From positions 1-64,000 of the forward strand of contig NW_027441211.1 in assembly GCF_949628215.1 (NCBI RefSeq): 64,000 nucleotides of DNA, read 5' to 3'. Source of the DNA: Phalacrocorax aristotelis (lineage: Eukaryota; Chordata; Aves; Suliformes; Phalacrocoracidae). Below the pieces are notes generated by a model that was not told where the DNA came from, searched no databases, and was given only the letters and a program-made list of their open reading frames with translations. Position numbers and translations under genes: made by a program. Each line of letters opens with the position of its first letter. Position 1 is the first letter of the stretch. Positions 10,064-20,215 of the stretch are shown one piece after another.

Positions 10064-12359
10064 ATACCCAATGCCCTGAGTGGCGACCTTTGACCCTGGG
10101 CTGTCCCAGCCACCTCCCAATTGTGGCCTAAGCAAGGGCACCTGCAGGAGCTGCCTCGCTTCCTCCTGACTCCCCTTGCATCCTGGTTGAACCCCAGCCG
10201 GCTACTAAACACCTCCCAGATGCCCAGTCGTTGTCCCCACGTGGGATGGTAGAAAGAATCAGGAGATGAAACAGGAGAAATCTCGTGGGTTGAGATGATG
10301 GTAGTTCATTATGTAAAGAAGAAACCACACGCCCAGTCAAAGGAAACCTAGGGATTCACTCACTACTTCCCACCAGCAGGCAGGTGTTTAGCCATCTCCA
10401 GGACAGCAGGGCCTTGGTATCTGCAGCTGTCACTTGGGAAGAGTAAGAGAAACTCCATCAGTACAAACACCACCTCCTTCCTTCTGCTTCCCCCAGATTT
10501 CGATGCTCAGCACAATGTCACGTGGGATGGAATATCCCTCTGGTCACTTAGGCTCCGCTTTCCCAGCTGTGTTGTCTCCCAGATTCTTGTGCATCCCCAT
10601 CCCACTCGCTGCTGGGCAGCTGTGAGAAGCAGAAAACTCTTTGACTCTTTCTAAGCACGCCTAAGCAATAACGAAAACATCCCAGAATCCTCAGCACTGT
10701 TTCCAGCAAAATCCAAAACATAGCCCCATACTAGCGTCTGTAAAGAAAATGAACTCCATGCCAGCCCAAACGAGCAAACCTTGGCAGCACGTCCCTCCTC
10801 CAGACAGCCACTTGCAGCAGGGCTCGTGCTCTTCTCCTTCAACAGCAGCTTCTCCCTCTTTGCCTCCCTGTCTTCTCCCCACTTTGGGCTCCTGCTCTGC
10901 GCAGCCCAAGAAGAGCTGCTGGGCCCCACCGTGAGTTTGCCGCCCACTCTGGCCATTCCCCACGGGCTGCCTGCAGCCCCAGAGCTGTGGGGATGAGGAT
11001 GCCCATGGAGCCACTCCAAGGGCAAAGGCCCAGCTCAGAGCCGCCTGGGAGGCCATGGCTCCAGAGGGGAGAGGGTGAGCAACCCCCAGCACCTCCCCAG
11101 CTGCCTTGCCTCCATCCCCTCCACATTCCTGCACCCCTCCACCTTTGCCTCACCCTGTTTTTCCGTCATCTTCCACTGCTCCTTGGAGCACTTCTGATGC
11201 TCTCTTGCCCCCAGTGCTTGACCAGAAGCTCTTCCCAGCACTCCCTGAATCACCCACCCACCGCCTGGGGACACGGCTCTGCCTGGGAACAACAAGAGAG
11301 CTGCCCACAGACTGCTGCTCTGGTCAGACCTTAGATGGCCCTTGGCTGCCCTCCCTCACCAGCCAGCCCACTGAGCAGCCCACGCTGCCGCAACCCCCCA
11401 GAGCACCCACCCACAGTAGCCGTCATGGGGTCACCAGAACGCCCTTCCACCACTGTGCCCTCAGCAGACATGCCAGGGCCATCGCGTGAGCCAGGACACG
11501 GTGGCTGGCCGAGAGTCAGTGCAGGGGAATCTTGGTAGATGTGAGCATGGGCAGAGACTGAAACAGCCTCGAGGCAAAGAGAAGACGTGCAGCTTCAGTC
11601 AGGTGGTGGAAAAAATGCCTGCCTGCTCGTGTGCTTTTGCTGCCTGTTTTCCCATCCTCGGTGTTCACACCTGCAGATGAGGCTTCTTTCTCTGAGCTCC
11701 CCAGCAGGGACCAACGTGCTGCCACACTGCCCTTCCCCATGGCTCTGGCTGGAGCCGTCTCTGCCCAAGACTACCTTGCCGTGCTGAGATGACTAGGGCA
11801 GAAGATACTTGGGGAAGGGAGGGACCTCAGGAGGGTAGGCCGTCCAACCTCCTGCTCTCAGAGCTTTGTGCTTCTTCTGACTGGGTACCCGTGGCCATTT
11901 CAAGGCTCTGAGAGGAAACCTGGGAAGGCTTGGCTGTGTCTGCCTTAGCCCTTCCCACCTCTAGGTGGGCACAGGGGCATGGTGATCGTGTGGCAGCAGC
12001 CCTGCACATGCAGTGGTCGTCTCCATTTCCCTGGATGTCCACATGTGGCTGATATCAAGGCAATAAAAGGAGGTAATGCCAGGCATGCTGGTTTTGCAGA
12101 GGATTTGGAAGAGCTTCTGCAAGGCACCTATGGCACTCTCCCATATTCAAGGTGGGCTTTGGGAAAGGACGGTGTTTGTTGCTGGTGGGAGACCAGAGGA
12201 AGCTCTGTGGGATGTGCTCTACAAAACACAGCTGGGACTGACATCATCAGTCGCAGCACTCTGAGCAAGCTGCCCCAGTGCTCCAAGGCCACAACCGCGG
12301 GAGACTCAGGCAGCCCCGACCAACACGTCCTGAGGTCTGGGGGAAGTGGGGAGTGAGAA
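10064..12359. other. Spacer between convergent claw-type genes 4 and 5
   Basis: The second copy of the 4496-6792 spacer, one base shorter (a shorter A run near 11610). No gene or transposon was recognised apart from the short SINE-related block around 12057-12145. Confidence 0.7.
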
Positions 12360-12410
12360 GAAGGAAGGATGAAGGAAATCCGGGAGTCGACATTGCGATG
12401 CAACAGAGCT

Positions 12411-12416
12411 TTTATT
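12411..12416 (-). terminator. Poly(A) signal AATAAA, claw-type gene 5
   Basis: Minus-strand AATAAA in the same 3' UTR sequence as claw genes 1 and 3. Confidence 0.8.
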
Positions 12417-12752
12417 GCAGGTGCAGGGGAGGAGGGAGTTGGGAGAAGAGCAGGGCCCTGTCGAGGGCCTTCCCCTGCCTCCTGACAGTGGGCAGAGTGA
12501 GAGTGAGCATCAGCCGTGCTGCGGGAGCAGGCACCCAGTGCGGGTCTCTGTCGTCAGGGGGCAGGGAGTCTTGAAGGGATGCTCAGGTGGGGCAGGAGGA
12601 AAGGCAGAGCAGGGCCCCAGGCAGGCACGAGTCATCCAAGCTCTGGAGCACAGCAAGGCCAGAGGCATGTCCTTCCACAGAGCACCATGTCGGGACGTAC
12701 CAGGGCCTTTTCCAGAGCTGTCCTTCATCTGCAGCCGCACCCAGAGTGGGGC

Positions 12753-13169
12753 TTAGCAGGGCCCGCAGCTGCCACTGAGGTACCTGTGGCCTCGGCGCCA
12801 GCCGCCATATCCGCAGCTCCCATAGCCTCCGTAGCCCCCAGAAAGCCCATAGCCTCCATAGCCACCAAGGCCTCCGTAGCCACCAAGGCCTCCATATGAC
12901 CCATAACCCCCAAGGCCTCCAAAACCACCACTGCCTCCAAAAGTGCCGCCGTAGCCCCCTGCCACGCCGGGCGCTCCTGCCGAGCCAACAACGCTGTACT
13001 GCGGGAAGGAGCTGAGGATGGGCCCGGGGAAGGTGACCACCGAGGCCGGGGGCTGGATCACCACCGTGGAGTCGGGGCACTGCCGCACACAGGGCTCGTT
13101 GGCGGTGTTAGCCAGCGGGGCCGGGGCGGCCACCCCACAGGGAGAGACACACAGGTTGGAGCAGGACAT
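12753..13169 (-). CDS. Claw/scale-type beta-keratin, copy 5 (138 aa, one GGY triplet short)
   Basis: Same family and layout as copies 1-4, but one GGY triplet is missing from the tail near residues 104-110. A 9-bp loss in the tandem repeat explains this, and the frame is kept. It has Val8 and Ala15, as do the plus-strand copies. The 3' UTR is the type of copies 1-4, whereas everything upstream of the ATG (exon 2 leader, 438-bp intron 13192-13629, exon 1, promoter) is of the 15449-15874 type. The gene is therefore a chimera whose switch point lies at or near the start codon. Function should be unchanged: a keratin filament protein under a different promoter. Confidence 0.9.
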   Translation of the reverse strand: MSCSNLCVSPCGVAAPAPLANTANEPCVRQCPDSTVVIQPPASVVTFPGPILSSFPQYSVVGSAGAPGVAGGYGGTFGGSGGFGGLGGYGSYGGLGGYGGLGGYGGYGLSGGYGGYGSCGYGGWRRGHRYLSGSCGPC

Positions 13170-13629
13170 CCTTCTGTTTCAGGGACTAGACCTGTAAGAC
13201 AAGGTAGAGCTACGGTTCAGTGCAGGACCTAATCCCAAATCCCTCCTGGCTCTCTTGCACTTGGAACCGGTGTCTCAGCACGTGCTCGGGATCATCTTGG
13301 GCATTCGGAGCAAAAACATGTTCCAGAGTTGAAATGCTGGTGGAAACCCCTTGCTCCCTGTATCGTCCCTGGCCCTGACTTGCCCACACGAGTGAGGAAA
13401 AGCTTCCTCCTCCAAAACAGATGGCAAAGGAAGCTCCCAAAGGACTTGGAGCACATTGGTACACTGGGAGCCTTGTACCTACAAGGTTAAACTTCCATCC
13501 TTTCCGTGGCTCTGAAACACCCCATCACATCCTAACCATGCACTATGAAAGAGTGGTGGAGCACACAGCAAATGATGCCCTGAGAAAGCCTCTGCTGAGG
13601 AAGGAAAGAGGGACAAGACTTGGACTTAC

Positions 13630-13788
13630 CACAGTGATCAGGAGAGTCAAGTGGAGGACGCTGGACAGAGGGCTGCGAAGCCCTCAGCTCTTTTATACAT
13701 GTCCGAGACTGCCCGGGGAATCAAACAAGGGGGCGGCTGCAAAAACCCCATGTAATTATGAATTCAAGCAAACAAGCTTCATGACACA
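13630..13788 (-). promoter_or_regulatory. Promoter and non-coding exon 1, claw-type gene 5
   Basis: Minus-strand TATAAAA at 13697-13691; conserved block at 13788-13751 (gene sense GTGTCATGAAGC, then GAATTCATAATTACA); exon 1 ends at 13630 before GTAAGT. The TATA region and exon 1 match the 15449 gene almost base for base. Confidence 0.85.
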
Positions 13789-14529
13789 GATAGTGTGGGA
13801 CAATTATACCCCTCCACATTGGGGACATTGGTGTGCAAATATGTCCTGGAGAAGAAAAAGGTGATTGGAGGGACAGAGTGACATATCATTAAAGGAGAGA
13901 CAAGGCGCTGCGGTAGATGAACTCATGGCACCAATAAACCCTGATCTGTCCATAATCCCTCACATTGCTTATGTAGAAGAATCCTGGGCATCTTGCAGAA
14001 GATTGCTGTGCCACCCACACCACATGCAGCAGCAGGCTGGACTCGTGCTCAGAGCCAGCAGTGCCAGCGTGGCTGTGGCTGTGAGGAGCGTGGTGAGCTG
14101 CAGCCTGTCTCTCTGCAGGTGCTTGGCCAGCCTCTCCTGGCATGGCCCTCAGTGCCCAGCTGAGTAATCGACTCCTTCCAAAGAGGGCTTGGGGAGAACC
14201 ATGCTCATAGACATGTAGCTGAAGGCACTAACAGTGTCTTGGTCCTGTTCCTTCCCTTCTACCCCACCATGTATGTATCCCCTCACACATTTCCCCAGTG
14301 CATGATTCCACCTCTCTTGTACCACATCTGTTCCAGCACCATTGGATGGAGCTTCATCCTACACAGGATCTTTCTCTTCTACTCTTTGCATGACCATCAA
14401 GTGAATTATGATGCCAAAAATCAACAAGTCATGCTGTGGCTGGAGAACCTCCAAGGCTTAGGGGTACCGTACTGAGATCTCCACAGCTCTTGTAAGTGTG
14501 GGGCCACGACTGGCATTTGGGAGTTGCCC
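13789..14529. other. Loop of pair 3; diverged arms and unique centre
   Basis: The inner edges still align as inverted homology: CCAATAAACCCTGATCTG near 13930 is mirrored near 14705. The centre at about 13990-14530 is unique. No keratin exon was seen. Confidence 0.65.
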
Positions 14530-14695
14530 TGATTAGATGGGATAGCTTCTTCCTTTGCTAAACCTCCTGCTGCCTCTGTTTACCAGCCTGTAAAAGGGAG
14601 GTAATGACAGGCGTGATGGCTGTGCACAGGATTGCAAAGCACTTCTGCACGATTGTCAGGGCTCTGGCACCTAAGCAAGTAGGAGGATTAGGGAC
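14530..14695 (+). repeat. MIR-like CORE-SINE relic upstream of claw gene 6
   Basis: Contains CTCTGTTTACCAGCCTGTAA followed by GGGAGGTAATGACAGG and a tail around GCTCTGGCAC. It is a diverged relative of 3110-3275 and lies at a similar distance (about 225-390 bp) from its TATA box. Confidence 0.55.
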
Positions 14696-14849
14696 AGATC
14701 AGGGTTTATTGGTGCCATGAGTTCATCTACAGCAGCACCTTGTCTTTCATGTAATGGCGTGTGATGGTCAGTCCCTCCCATTACCTGTTTGCTCTCCAGG
14801 GCATGTTTGCTCACTGGTATACCCAATTAGGATGAATATAATTGCGCTA

Positions 14850-14988
14850 CATCACAGTTCGTTTCATGAGGCTTGTCTGACAGCACCCCTTGTTTGATTC
14901 CCCAGGCAGTCTCGGACATGTATAAAAGAGCTGAGGGCTTCGCAGCCCTCTGTCCAGCGTCCTCCACTTGACTCTCCTGATCACTGTG
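14850..14988 (+). promoter_or_regulatory. Promoter and non-coding exon 1, claw-type gene 6
   Basis: TATAAAAG at 14921; a weaker version of the conserved upstream block at 14850-14880 (GTTTCATGAGGCTTG); exon 1 from about 14950 to 14988 with donor GTAAG. Confidence 0.85.
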
Positions 14989-15448
14989 GTAAGACCAAGT
15001 CTTGTCCCTCTTTCCTTCCTCAGCAGAGGCTTTCTCAGGGCATCATTTGCTGTGTGCTCCACCACTCTTTCATAGTGCATGGTTAGGATGTGATGGGGTG
15101 TTTCAGAGCCACGGAAAGGATGGAAGTTTAACCTTGTAGGTACAAGGCTCCCAGTGTACCAATGTGCTCCAAGTCCTTTGGGAGCTTCCTTTGCCATCTG
15201 TTTTGGAGGAGGAAGCTTTTCCTCACTCGTGTGGGCAAGTCAGGGCCAGGGACGATACAGGGAGCAAGGGGTTTCCACCAGCATTTCAACTCTGGAACAT
15301 GTTTTTGCTCCGAATGCCCAAGATGATCCCGAGCACGTGCTGAGACACCGGTTCCAAGTGCAAGAGAGCCAGGAGGGATTTGGGATCAGGTCCTGCACTG
15401 AACCGTAGCTCTACCTTGTCTTACAGGTCTAGTCCCTGAAACAGAAGG

Positions 15449-15874
15449 ATGTCCTGCTCCAACCTGTGTGTCTCTCCCTGTGGGGTGGCCGCCCCGGCCC
15501 CGCTGGCTAACACCGCCAACGAGCCCTGTGTGCGGCAGTGCCCCGACTCCACGGTGGTGATCCAGCCCCCGGCCTCGGTGGTCACCTTCCCCGGGCCCAT
15601 CCTCAGCTCCTTCCCGCAGTACAGCGTTGTTGGTTCGGCAGGAGCGCCTGGCGTGGCAGGGGGCTACGGCGGCACTTTTGGAGGCAGTGGTGGTTTTGGA
15701 GGCCTTGGGGGTTATGGGTCATATGGAGGCCTTGGTGGCTACGGAGGCCTTGGTGGCTATGGAGGCTATGGAGGCTATGGGCTTTCTGGGGGCTACGGAG
15801 GCTATGGGAGCTGCGGATATGGTGGCTGGCGCCGAGGCCACAGGTACCTCAGTGGCAGCTGCGGGCCCTGCTAA
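15449..15874 (+). CDS. Claw/scale-type beta-keratin, copy 6 (141 aa)
   Basis: The protein is the same as copies 2 and 4 (Val8, Ala15): NEPCVRQC head, core with [10 protein letters not shown], full GGY/GGL tail and GSCGPC. The intron (14989-15426, 438 bp, GTAAG to TCTTACAG) is over four times longer than in copies 1-4, and the coding exon starts at 15427. Right after the stop the sequence differs from all other claw copies, so the 3' UTR is unique. It is the last claw-type gene before the AT-rich region and head-to-head with 13169-12753. Confidence 0.92.
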   Translation: MSCSNLCVSPCGVAAPAPLANTANEPCVRQCPDSTVVIQPPASVVTFPGPILSSFPQYSVVGSAGAPGVAGGYGGTFGGSGGFGGLGGYGSYGGLGGYGGLGGYGGYGGYGLSGGYGGYGSCGYGGWRRGHRYLSGSCGPC

Positions 15875-16317
15875 ACACCAAACATCCATGGAGTTCAGTG
15901 CTGCATCTGCACTCCATCTCCACAAGGAGCACCTCTTGTCTTCCTCCACCAGATGCAGAACAGAGCTTGCAGCCCCTCTTTAGGCTGTGACACAGCAGCT
16001 ACTTGAACTTTACAGTCCTTGCTTATTTGCACAGAGTCACCTTGCAGATCTTCAGCTGGTGGCTTCAGGGTTTCCAGCACTGCCTCCAAAGCTCCCCTCT
16101 ATCTGAGATACAACGAAGCTGAACTCATCCTCAGATGTGAGTCTCTCCTGCTCTGCCCGGGTCTGAGACTCCCAAGCGGCAATAGGAGGGAGCGGAATCT
16201 TTGGGGTGGAGCCCTGGGTTGTGCCTTGCTGCAGCCTTATGATTTTTGTGTTTCCAATTCATTGTTTCTGTGTTGTTTTGATTCCTGCTGTCACTGTCTA
16301 TTGCATTTTTCATCCAC

Positions 16318-16323
16318 ATTAAA
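16318..16323 (+). terminator. Poly(A) signal ATTAAA, claw-type gene 6
   Basis: ATTAAA lies 444 bp past the stop, followed by a T-rich and GT-containing stretch. No AATAAA occurs closer. This would give a longer 3' UTR than in copies 1-5. Confidence 0.6.
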
Positions 16324-16339
16324 GAATTTGCATTGCATG

Positions 16340-17186
16340 AACAATTTTTTTTGGTCTGAATTTGTTCTTCACTTAGGCCTGAATTATATCTATAACTTAG
16401 TGATGATGGTAAATGTTAGACGGCAAGTCATTTGCTAAAAGCATTTGCAGAAGCTCTGAATTTCTCTCAGGAAAGACTGTTGAACTGTAAGGTAGGGACG
16501 TTACTAGTGAACGATTAGCTTAATTACAAAAGAGAGATTTCAATGGTGAATTATCACTTTATGTTTTGTGAGGTCTATAGAGAATAAAAACTAAACTTGT
16601 GGCATATTTCTTTCCCATTCCTACTCTGTACCCTGTTCCCACCAGTCAGTCATGGTGCTCAGGGTGATGCATTGAGCACGCACCCTGCAATGTGGTTAGT
16701 GCATTCATGAGCGCTGTCATCTGCGCACAACCTGAGGGCATCCTTCCCCTTTTGACCTCAGGGAAGGTCTGAACAGGGTGTCAGAGGGTTGCGTGTGGGC
16801 TGAACATTTTTCCACCCTGCCAGCTGCTCCCAGATACTCATGTCTTGCTTTGGGCTTGGGGAAAAGTGCTGGGAAGTTGCTCTGTGTTGAGATGGATGTG
16901 GCACATTTGGAGGTGAGCGTTACCTGAACCCTTGCAGGGACATCTCTTACAAGCAACCACTTGCAGGGACTCAGGTTGGTCCTGGGGAGTGTCAAGTGTT
17001 CAGCACATGTTTAATGGCACTGTGTAGAGAAGTATTCCTGGGATTTTGTGACATTTGTGCTCAAAGAAGAAACATGGAATACCCATGACCAAGGATAAAT
17101 ATGTTGTAATTTCTATCGACAAGGGAAAGAAGAAGGAAATTATTACGTGGTAATGACAACCAGAAGACATACTTTGGTACAGAAAA
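16340..17186. other. Intergenic transition from GC-rich to AT-rich DNA
   Basis: About 0.85 kb between two convergent keratin genes. No coding exon, transposon or RNA gene was recognised. Base composition shifts to AT-rich here. Confidence 0.6.
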
Positions 17187-17192
17187 TTTATT
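17187..17192 (-). terminator. Candidate poly(A) signal AATAAA, keratinocyte-type gene 1
   Basis: First minus-strand AATAAA past the stop of 18081-17674, giving a 3' UTR of about 480 bp. Assigned by position only. Confidence 0.5.
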
Positions 17193-17673
17193 TGGAAAGA
17201 GACAGCTTTTCTACAATTTTGGAACAAAATTGTACAGAATATGAAGACCATCTTTCCAGAGGTCTTTCAGTAAGGCTCTGGTTAATCACCAGGGTCAAAG
17301 TAATGCAGTCTATATAAAAAAAAAAAAGTTATTTTCTCCTTTGGTGCAGTTGCTGTGTGCAATTTCTAGCATCCTAAGTCACCTCTCTAAGTTCAGTGTC
17401 AATAACATAACTGAAATAAGACAAAGCACGATGTAAGCAGATGACTAAACTCGAAAGCCAGAGAGTAACAGATCTAAACTAAAGGCAAAATGAGAAAATG
17501 CACACATGAACCTGCCTTTCACAGGTGCTGAGCATTTGTTGCTCTCATTCTTTTCAGCTGGAGGCAGGCAACACCCAGCACTTGTGCTGGTGCCTATCAG
17601 CTCCTCCCCCAGTTTGCATCTCAAGTTTCCTTTGCTGCTTCTTCAAATTGTTCTCTGCAAGGCATTGCTGAGC

Positions 17674-18081
17674 TTAGTATGTCCACCGTTTCCCGGAGCG
17701 ATATGAGTTGCATGGATGCGTCCATTGGGAAGAATAGGTGTAGGAGTATCTTGGGGCACACCGTGGCTCAGGTCGGGCAATGACCTGGGGTGCAAGTTTC
17801 TCAACTGCTGCCTCCAGCCTCCCTGTCACCTCTGCCGGCAGAGGTGCTGCAGCAGGAGGCTCTGCCAGGGCCACCTCAGAGGGCTCTGAGGCTCCCACGA
17901 CGGTTTGCTGCGGGTAGGTGGTGAGGATGGGCCCTGGGAAGGTGACTACAACGGGTGGTGGGTATATAATCACCCGGGAGTCACCGCAGGCCACGACGCA
18001 GGGCTCGTTGCTGCTGGTGGCCAGGGGCTGGGGACATTTTGCCTCGCAGGGGTTGGTGCACACCAGTTGGTCGGAAGCCAT
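17674..18081 (-). CDS. Divergent, Gly-poor beta-keratin, keratinocyte type (135 aa)
   Basis: It has the beta-keratin head and core: Cys 8, 12 and 16, SNEPCVVAC at 24-32, and a core with [18 protein letters not shown] (46-63). There is no Gly/Tyr tail. Instead, residues 64-106 are rich in Ala, Pro and Glu with a possible short helix (about 85-97), and 107-135 is basic and aromatic ([10 protein letters not shown], ending KRWTY) with Cys 108 and 124. This fits the group called keratinocyte beta-keratins, which lie between claw and feather genes in birds. It is probably a filament protein of softer skin or cultured keratinocytes. The ATG opens the frame 24 bp into exon 2. The likely intron is 18106-20054 (GTAAGT to a T-rich tract then ACTATAG). 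Assignment to the subfamily is by layout, not by a match. Confidence 0.82.
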   Translation of the reverse strand: MASDQLVCTNPCEAKCPQPLATSSNEPCVVACGDSRVIIYPPPVVVTFPGPILTTYPQQTVVGASEPSEVALAEPPAAAPLPAEVTGRLEAAVEKLAPQVIARPEPRCAPRYSYTYSSQWTHPCNSYRSGKRWTY

Positions 18082-18105
18082 TGCCAGGCAGTGGTAGGGG
18101 AGTGC

Positions 18106-20054
18106 CTATAGTTTATTTGCAGAATTAGGAGAGGGGAAAAAAAATCAGAAAACCCATGTGTTTATTTATTGTCACTTTTAAACTTGGCTCTAAGAGATCT
18201 TTAGACAAGTGATCATTTGGATAAAGACAGCAGTTGAGCTCCTTTCCTTGTATCTGCCACCTTTTACTTAGCCTGCATCTATTTGTCCTTTCTATTTTGC
18301 TGCTTTAGGCTTGCTCTCTTTACTTCTCTTCTTCTGGGAGCAAAAATCCTCCCCTTTCTTTGCGTGCTGCCTCCAAAACAGACATCTGCTCTAAAACCTG
18401 CCAGTCCTTTGTAATATTTCCTCAAGACAAGTTTGAACTTGTTCCCACAGCAACTCTTTTCCTCCCACATGCAGCTTCTCACGGCTGTTCCTGCAGCCTG
18501 TGTTTCACAGATGGGGTGTAAGGGAGTGTGTGGGGGGCAAAATCTGGATTTTCAGTAGATCTGAGTGTTTAGTAATCTGCGTAGCAGCCTGCTTAATTAC
18601 CTATATTGATTTCTTTCAGATTCCTGTTATTATCAAACACTAAAACGTTCCACAGAAAAATGAAAGGCTAAGAATAAAAGGTGGGTTAAAAATAACTGGT
18701 TTAATAAGCAAGACATATGATTTAAAATATTTATATTGTGGTGATATTGTCAACCTAAATATGAAAATTGCAGCTTCAGCTAGGTTACACACATTTAATA
18801 GTGTTTTTCTTTCTTCAGTTTAAATATTTCCATAAAATCTAGTTCTCCGTGATATAGCATCACACTGTTTTTTTTTTTTTAAAACCTGTAAATCAATGAT
18901 ACATTAAGGTGATGAACAAGGCAAAAGTTTTATTTTATTCTCAGTCAAGTCCTGTGTGTTGGAGGATATTGGAACTGCTGTCCTTGAGGACATGAGGAAG
19001 ATGAGGACTAGGGGACATGGCAGCTTTGCAGTACTCCTTACAATAAAGAAATAGAAAATGCAGAATGTTTCTAAGGCAGATGGTGGGTAACTTGGAATTA
19101 ATATCTGAAAACAGTAAGTCTTATCTATGGAGAAGTAGTACACAGGATCCTAAAATATGTAGCCAGCAACACTTTCTAAAAAATGAACTGTTATATTGCC
19201 AAGCATAAAGTAAAAATATCCTGAAAGCTACTTTTCTCCACTTCAGAAACTCAGTGCTATTTTTGCACCAGGAGCTAGCAGCATGCTGGCACAGGGGAAT
19301 GGGCAGGGCAACAAGCTCTTTGATCTATTTACTTGTCTCAACTATATTCAGAGGGGAGCAAAAGTATCCTCAAACGTACCATTCTTGGGGGGGGGGGGGG
19401 GGAGGGGGAAGGGCAAAAAATATACATAGCATTTTCCCCCAAATACCCTTAGGTTACAACATATTTTTAACCTAAAAAAAGAAATACTTAATCTCTGTTA
19501 AAACACATTAAAATGCTAGCAAAGTTTTAATACTTAGAAACAAAGTTTTATTTCTACAGATATATTAAGTAATAGTATCTACCATTACTTGACGTAGCTT
19601 GTTGTGCCTCCAGTTAAATTAGCTAAGGATGGGCAGATAACGAACAGCAGCAATGCTGCCTGACTGCTGATACACAGAACTAACTTCGAACAAGAATTTT
19701 ACTTCAATAATCATCTGTGAAATCCCCCCACGTAACACTGAATCCCCAAATCATGCCATATATGCAAAAACGATATTAAAATCTATTCTCAGAGCTCTTC
19801 TGAAAATTCTTCAGAACTAAGAGATTGAAAGTCTGAATTCTCCCATAAAATTAACAACCCAAAGCATCCCAAGGATTGAAAAAGCCATTGCTTTTATTTT
19901 TACATCCTTTATCTAGCATAGAAAACATCTGTAGAAGGATGCTTACTAATGTCTCTGAGAGTCAGAATATGCAGGGTTTAGTCCTGATTTTAACAAAATT
20001 CATGCTAAAGCAAAATTAAACTCAAGGTTTTTATAGTTGTCAAATCGGACTTAC
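18106..20054 (-). other. 5' UTR intron of keratinocyte-type gene 1
   Basis: About 1.95 kb, AT-rich, bounded by a GTAAGT donor at its upper end and TATAG at its lower end. It contains a 16-base G run at 19387-19402. No exon or transposon was recognised inside it. Confidence 0.65.
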
Positions 20055-20215
20055 TCAGTGTACCGGAGAGAACAAGTCAAGAGAAGTAGGTAGGAAAGTC
20101 TTGCATGGAGAGAGTATTTATACCCTTTCTCAGATTGGCTGGAGGAGCGGAGACACCCTTTGTATAAAGGGCCTTAATTACTTATGAAGCAAACTTTGTT
20201 GCATGTATTACTCCT
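20055..20215 (-). promoter_or_regulatory. Promoter and non-coding exon 1, keratinocyte-type gene 1
   Basis: Minus-strand TATAAATA at 20122-20115; a CCAAT box at 20138-20134; and a conserved block at 20210-20173 (gene sense TACATGCAACAAAGTTTGC, then AAGTAATTAAGG). Exon 1 ends at 20055 before GTAAGT. It aligns with 30165-30320. Confidence 0.8.

Larger units (their letters stand above)
1..13169. repeat. 5,568-bp tandem duplication, two full periods plus a partial third
   Basis: Position x matches x+5568 from base 1 onward; for example the coding exons at 1618 and 7186, and at 3677 and 9245, have the same offset. Unit 2 is 5569-11136. A third copy starts at 11137 and runs to the start codon at 13169, where the match to the unit stops. 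It is offset by 5567 after a one-base loss and lacks 9 bp within the keratin exon. Each full unit carries one minus-strand and one plus-strand claw-type gene. Differences between units are scattered single bases, which suggests recent duplication or ongoing homogenisation. Confidence 0.95.
12745..15874. repeat. Inverted repeat (pair 3), claw-type genes 5 and 6
   Basis: Matching positions sum to 28618 (for example 13210 with 15408, and 13169 with 15449). Near-identity covers about 12753-13735 and 14883-15874: coding exon, 438-bp intron, exon 1 and TATA. Outward, homology ends at the stop codons, because the two 3' UTRs are unrelated. Inward, the arms continue as diverged homology. Confidence 0.92.

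Noticed and set aside
19387-19402. G run of 16 bases, and the C run at 34471-34483
   Set aside because: Simple homopolymers of uncertain length, prone to sequencing error. A local G-quadruplex is possible but nothing else supports a function.
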